From Candidatus Delongbacteria bacterium (GTDB lineage: Bacteria; Bacteroidota; Bacteroidia; Bacteroidales; ML635J-15): a stretch of DNA of 7,491 nt. Each line of letters opens with the position of its first letter. Position 1 is the stretch's first letter. The stretch lies in the NCBI GenBank assembly GCA_027858215.1, contig JAQIDD010000006.1, positions 1 to 7,491 on the forward strand, written 5' to 3'. Below, one piece after another: positions 5,123-7,491 of the stretch. Below the pieces are notes generated by a model. That model saw only the letters and a program-made list of their open reading frames with translations, was not told where the DNA came from and made no database searches. Both the position numbers and the translations under genes were made by a program.

Positions 5123-6571
5123 ATGAACTGGATTGATCTGAGCATTTTCATTGTGTACATGGTAGCCTTGATAGGCATTGGGTATTATTTTTTGAAAAGG
5201 AACAAATCCACCGATGATTATTATGTTGGCGGACGCAACATGGGGCCATGGCATGTCGGATTATCGGTTGTTGCCACAGATGTGGGCGGTGGATTTAGCA
5301 TTGGCCTGGGTGGCCTGGGTTTTGCCATAGGAATTTCAGGTTCATGGATGTTGTTTACAGGACTGCTCGGTGCCTGGCTGGCTGCTGTTTTTCTTGTGCC
5401 GCTGGTTTATAAAGTTGGCCTCAAACACAACTTTCATACCTTTCCCCAAATGTTGAATTTTTTCTACGATAAACGCGTGGCTATGCTGGCCGGGATTATA
5501 TCCGGCATTGGATACATCGGGTTTTCAAGTTCTCAGATCCTGGCAGGAGGTAAATTGGCCTCAGCAACATTTATTGATCTGAACCTGACCTGGGCATTGA
5601 TAATCATGGGGGCTATAGCTGTGGTTTATACTGTGATGGGCGGATTAAAAGCTGTAATTTATACCGATACGGTGCAATGGATAGTCCTTATTTTGGGATT
5701 GACGCTGATAGGGATACCCATTGGATACCACGCTGTTGGTGGAATGAGTGAAATACGGGAAGTGTTGCCTGCTGAATTTCTGCAGTTTGACAACATTACC
5801 TGGCAGCGTGCTGTCAAATGGCTGGTTACCATTTTGCCGATTTGGTTTGTCGGAATGACACTTTATCAGCGGATTTATGCTTCACAGAATGCCAAAAGGG
5901 CAAAAAAAGCATGGTACATCGCCGGTGTTTTTGAGTACCCCTTTATGGCATTTATGGGAGTAGTCCTTGGGCTTTTTGCAAGGGTGGCTTTTGAAAACGG
6001 TATGTTTCAGGCATGGGGATATGAATTTTCCGGAGGTGTAGATGTAGAAATGGGACTGCCAATACTGCTGAGAAATACCCTGCCTGTTGGATTGATGGGG
6101 TTGATGATGGCAGCTTATTTTTCAGCTATCATGTCCACGGCTGACAGTTGCCTGATGGCAGCATCGGGGAACCTTCTCATCGATATTGGCATGAAGCTTT
6201 TTAAGGTCGAACTTAAAGGGAAAGCTTTACTCAGGGCATCTCAGATACTCACCCTGGCAATTGGTGTCATTGCCATCCTCATTGCCCTGAACCTGCAAAA
6301 TGTGCTTGAACTTATGTTGTATTCCTATGCATTTATGGTTTCCGGATTGTTTTTGCCCGTATTGGGAATACTTATTTTTAAAAAACCAGAACCCGTAGCG
6401 GCAATTTTTGCCATGATTGGTGGAGGAAGTCTTACGGTTATTATGACATTTTTGCCATCTTTGCCTTTTGGGTTGGATGCCAATGTGTTTGGATTGACAT
6501 TTTCCGCAATCCTGTATTTCGGATTGCATTATCTGATAAAACATAACAGGAGAACAAGGCTGTATGGATAA
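5123..6571 (+). CDS. Sodium:solute symporter (SSS family), substrate unknown
   Basis: This 482-residue inner-membrane protein is predicted to import an organic solute with Na+. It is hydrophobic nearly throughout and fits about 13 helices, from residues 5-24 to roughly 452-472. The DDYYVGGRNMG (31-41) after the first helix, and the family signature GGLKAVIYTDTVQWIVL (173-189), are typical of SSS proteins related to PutP and PanF. STADSCLMAASGN (338-350) in the predicted eighth helix carries S338 and T339, where the Na2 sodium site lies in characterised members. Length is near the usual 480-530. The ATG at 5123 directly precedes the first helix. The stop codon overlaps the start of the amidohydrolase gene by 8 bp, which argues for a shared transcript and a shared substrate. 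Family membership is firm; an amino-acid-like or amide-linked substrate is only inferred from the neighbour. Confidence 0.92.
   Translation: MNWIDLSIFIVYMVALIGIGYYFLKRNKSTDDYYVGGRNMGPWHVGLSVVATDVGGGFSIGLGGLGFAIGISGSWMLFTGLLGAWLAAVFLVPLVYKVGLKHNFHTFPQMLNFFYDKRVAMLAGIISGIGYIGFSSSQILAGGKLASATFIDLNLTWALIIMGAIAVVYTVMGGLKAVIYTDTVQWIVLILGLTLIGIPIGYHAVGGMSEIREVLPAEFLQFDNITWQRAVKWLVTILPIWFVGMTLYQRIYASQNAKRAKKAWYIAGVFEYPFMAFMGVVLGLFARVAFENGMFQAWGYEFSGGVDVEMGLPILLRNTLPVGLMGLMMAAYFSAIMSTADSCLMAASGNLLIDIGMKLFKVELKGKALLRASQILTLAIGVIAILIALNLQNVLELMLYSYAFMVSGLFLPVLGILIFKKPEPVAAIFAMIGGGSLTVIMTFLPSLPFGLDANVFGLTFSAILYFGLHYLIKHNRRTRLYG
6548..6552 (+). promoter_or_regulatory. Shine-Dalgarno-like AGGAG before the amidohydrolase start
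   Basis: AGGAG lies inside the end of the symporter gene, 11 bp before the ATG at 6564. Shine-Dalgarno sites are uncommon in Bacteroidota, and the other starts in this window lack one. Its presence supports the 6564 start and re-initiation by ribosomes finishing the symporter. Confidence 0.4.
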
Positions 6572-7491
6572 AATATTGTTAAATACCTTGGTTGATTTGC
6601 GAAAATCATTGCATAAACACCCTGATGTTTCGGGCGATGAAAAGCAGACGGCAGCACGTATGGTTGATTTTATCAAACAATTTCACCCTGATGAAATCAT
6701 TGAAAACATCGGAACATATGGATTGGCCTTTGTTTTTAACGGAAAAAGCGATGGACCTGTGACCATGTTTCGAAGTGAGTTGGATGCGTTGCCAATAAAA
6801 GAGATCAATGCTTTTTCGCATACATCTGTTGTTGATGGCACATCACATGTATGCGGCCACGATGGCCACATGGTGATGGTTGCAGGCTTGGCTGCTATGC
6901 TGAGTGAGCATCCACTTGAAAAGGGAAAGGTTGTTTTGTTGTATCAACCCGAAGAAGAAACAGGGACAGGTGCTTTGAAAGTGCTGGCTGACCAAAGGTT
7001 TAGAAACCTGAAGCCCGATCACATGTTTTCCTTGCATAACCTGCCAGGGGTACCATTGGGGGAAATACGCTGCCGCAGTGATATTTTTGCTTCTGCTTCT
7101 GTCGGATTGATTGTGCGGATCAAAGGCAAAACATCTCATGCAGCCGAGCCGGAGAATGGGAATTCACCGGCCTTAGCTATGGCTTCGATAGTTCAGGAGC
7201 TTGAAACACTTACCGGCAAAATAAGCCTGAAGGATTTTAGCCTGGTTACCACCGTACATGTTAAGCTGGGGGAACGTGCTTTTGGTACCACACCCGGGTA
7301 CGCTGAAGTGATGGCTACGCTGAGGGCATATTATAATGAAGATCTTGAAAAACTTAAGCACGCGGCTGTTCAGAAAATCAAAACCATTGCATCACCTTAT
7401 GGTTTTAATCTGGAATTTGAATGGGTGGAAGAATTCAGTGATACACAAAATACCAAAGAAGCCGTGAATGTCATATGTGATGCAGCGGATA
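6564..7491 (+). CDS. M20D-family metallo-amidohydrolase, C-terminus beyond the window
   Basis: The first 309 codons of a probable 380-400-residue cytosolic dizinc or dimanganese hydrolase of the M20D family are visible. The family includes hippurate hydrolase, N-acetyl-diaminopimelate deacetylase, indole-acetyl-amino-acid hydrolases and AbgA/AbgB-like enzymes. It opens with LRKSLHKHPDVSGDE (12-26), like the family's usual R-x-x-L-H-x-x-P-x-x-S-x-x-E. Metal and catalytic residues are C97 and H99 in VCGHDGH, E131 and E132 in QPEEETGTGA, and H158 in LHNLPGVPLGEI. RSELDALPI (70-78) replaces the commoner RADMDALPI. The inserted dimerisation domain starts near 180, with SHAAEP (191-196) carrying the histidine that reaches the partner's active site. 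The last metal-ligand histidine lies past the window end. The ATG overlaps the symporter stop by 8 bp. Which amide bond it cleaves is not determined. Confidence 0.9.
   Translation, partial: MDKILLNTLVDLRKSLHKHPDVSGDEKQTAARMVDFIKQFHPDEIIENIGTYGLAFVFNGKSDGPVTMFRSELDALPIKEINAFSHTSVVDGTSHVCGHDGHMVMVAGLAAMLSEHPLEKGKVVLLYQPEEETGTGALKVLADQRFRNLKPDHMFSLHNLPGVPLGEIRCRSDIFASASVGLIVRIKGKTSHAAEPENGNSPALAMASIVQELETLTGKISLKDFSLVTTVHVKLGERAFGTTPGYAEVMATLRAYYNEDLEKLKHAAVQKIKTIASPYGFNLEFEWVEEFSDTQNTKEAVNVICDAAD

Overview
The window looks like a stretch of a Bacteroidota chromosome (Bacteroidales or a related lineage). The evidence is threefold: gene starts preceded by boxes matching the Bacteroidota -7 consensus TAnnTTTG, A/T-rich leaders mostly lacking Shine-Dalgarno sites, and protein sequences of Bacteroidota character (the Der tail, an FbaB-type aldolase, an M24 aminopeptidase). 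Intergenic DNA is AT-rich, interrupted by small GC-rich palindromic or short tandem repeats. The species cannot be named from the sequence alone.

Layout. Positions 1-134 hold the last 43 codons of the ribosome-assembly GTPase Der. A gene-poor AT-rich gap (135-783) follows, containing a 41-bp palindrome and a GC-rich CCTGCC-type hairpin. Next come two forward genes separated by 64 bp: an M24B Xaa-Pro aminopeptidase (784-2181) and a class I fructose-bisphosphate aldolase of the FbaB/DhnA type (2246-3304). A strong stem-loop (3343-3382) separates the aldolase from the convergent trmN6-like tRNA methyltransferase on the minus strand (3387-4094). The divergent region between trmN6 and the next gene (4095-4380) carries a -7 box for each gene, GC-rich hairpins and a degenerate 7-bp tandem repeat. 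Then come a LysE/RhtB-type exporter (4381-5022), a sodium:solute symporter (5123-6571) and, overlapping its end by 8 bp, an M20D amidohydrolase that runs off the window (6564 onward).

How the genes relate. Der, PepP, FbaB and TrmN6 are housekeeping functions (ribosome assembly, peptide turnover, glycolysis/gluconeogenesis, tRNA modification). The last three genes form a plausible small-molecule module: an exporter of the amino-acid efflux superfamily, a Na+-driven importer, and an amidohydrolase whose translation is probably coupled to the importer. The simplest reading is import of an N-acylated or otherwise amide-blocked amino acid followed by intracellular hydrolysis. The substrate cannot be read from the sequence.

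I found no CRISPR array, transposase, phage gene, toxin-antitoxin pair, rRNA or tRNA. I see no clear evidence of an undescribed system. The most unusual signals are non-coding: the 41-bp palindrome at 451-491, the heptanucleotide repeat at 4289-4336, and two -7 boxes whose terminal TTG imitates an upstream start codon.
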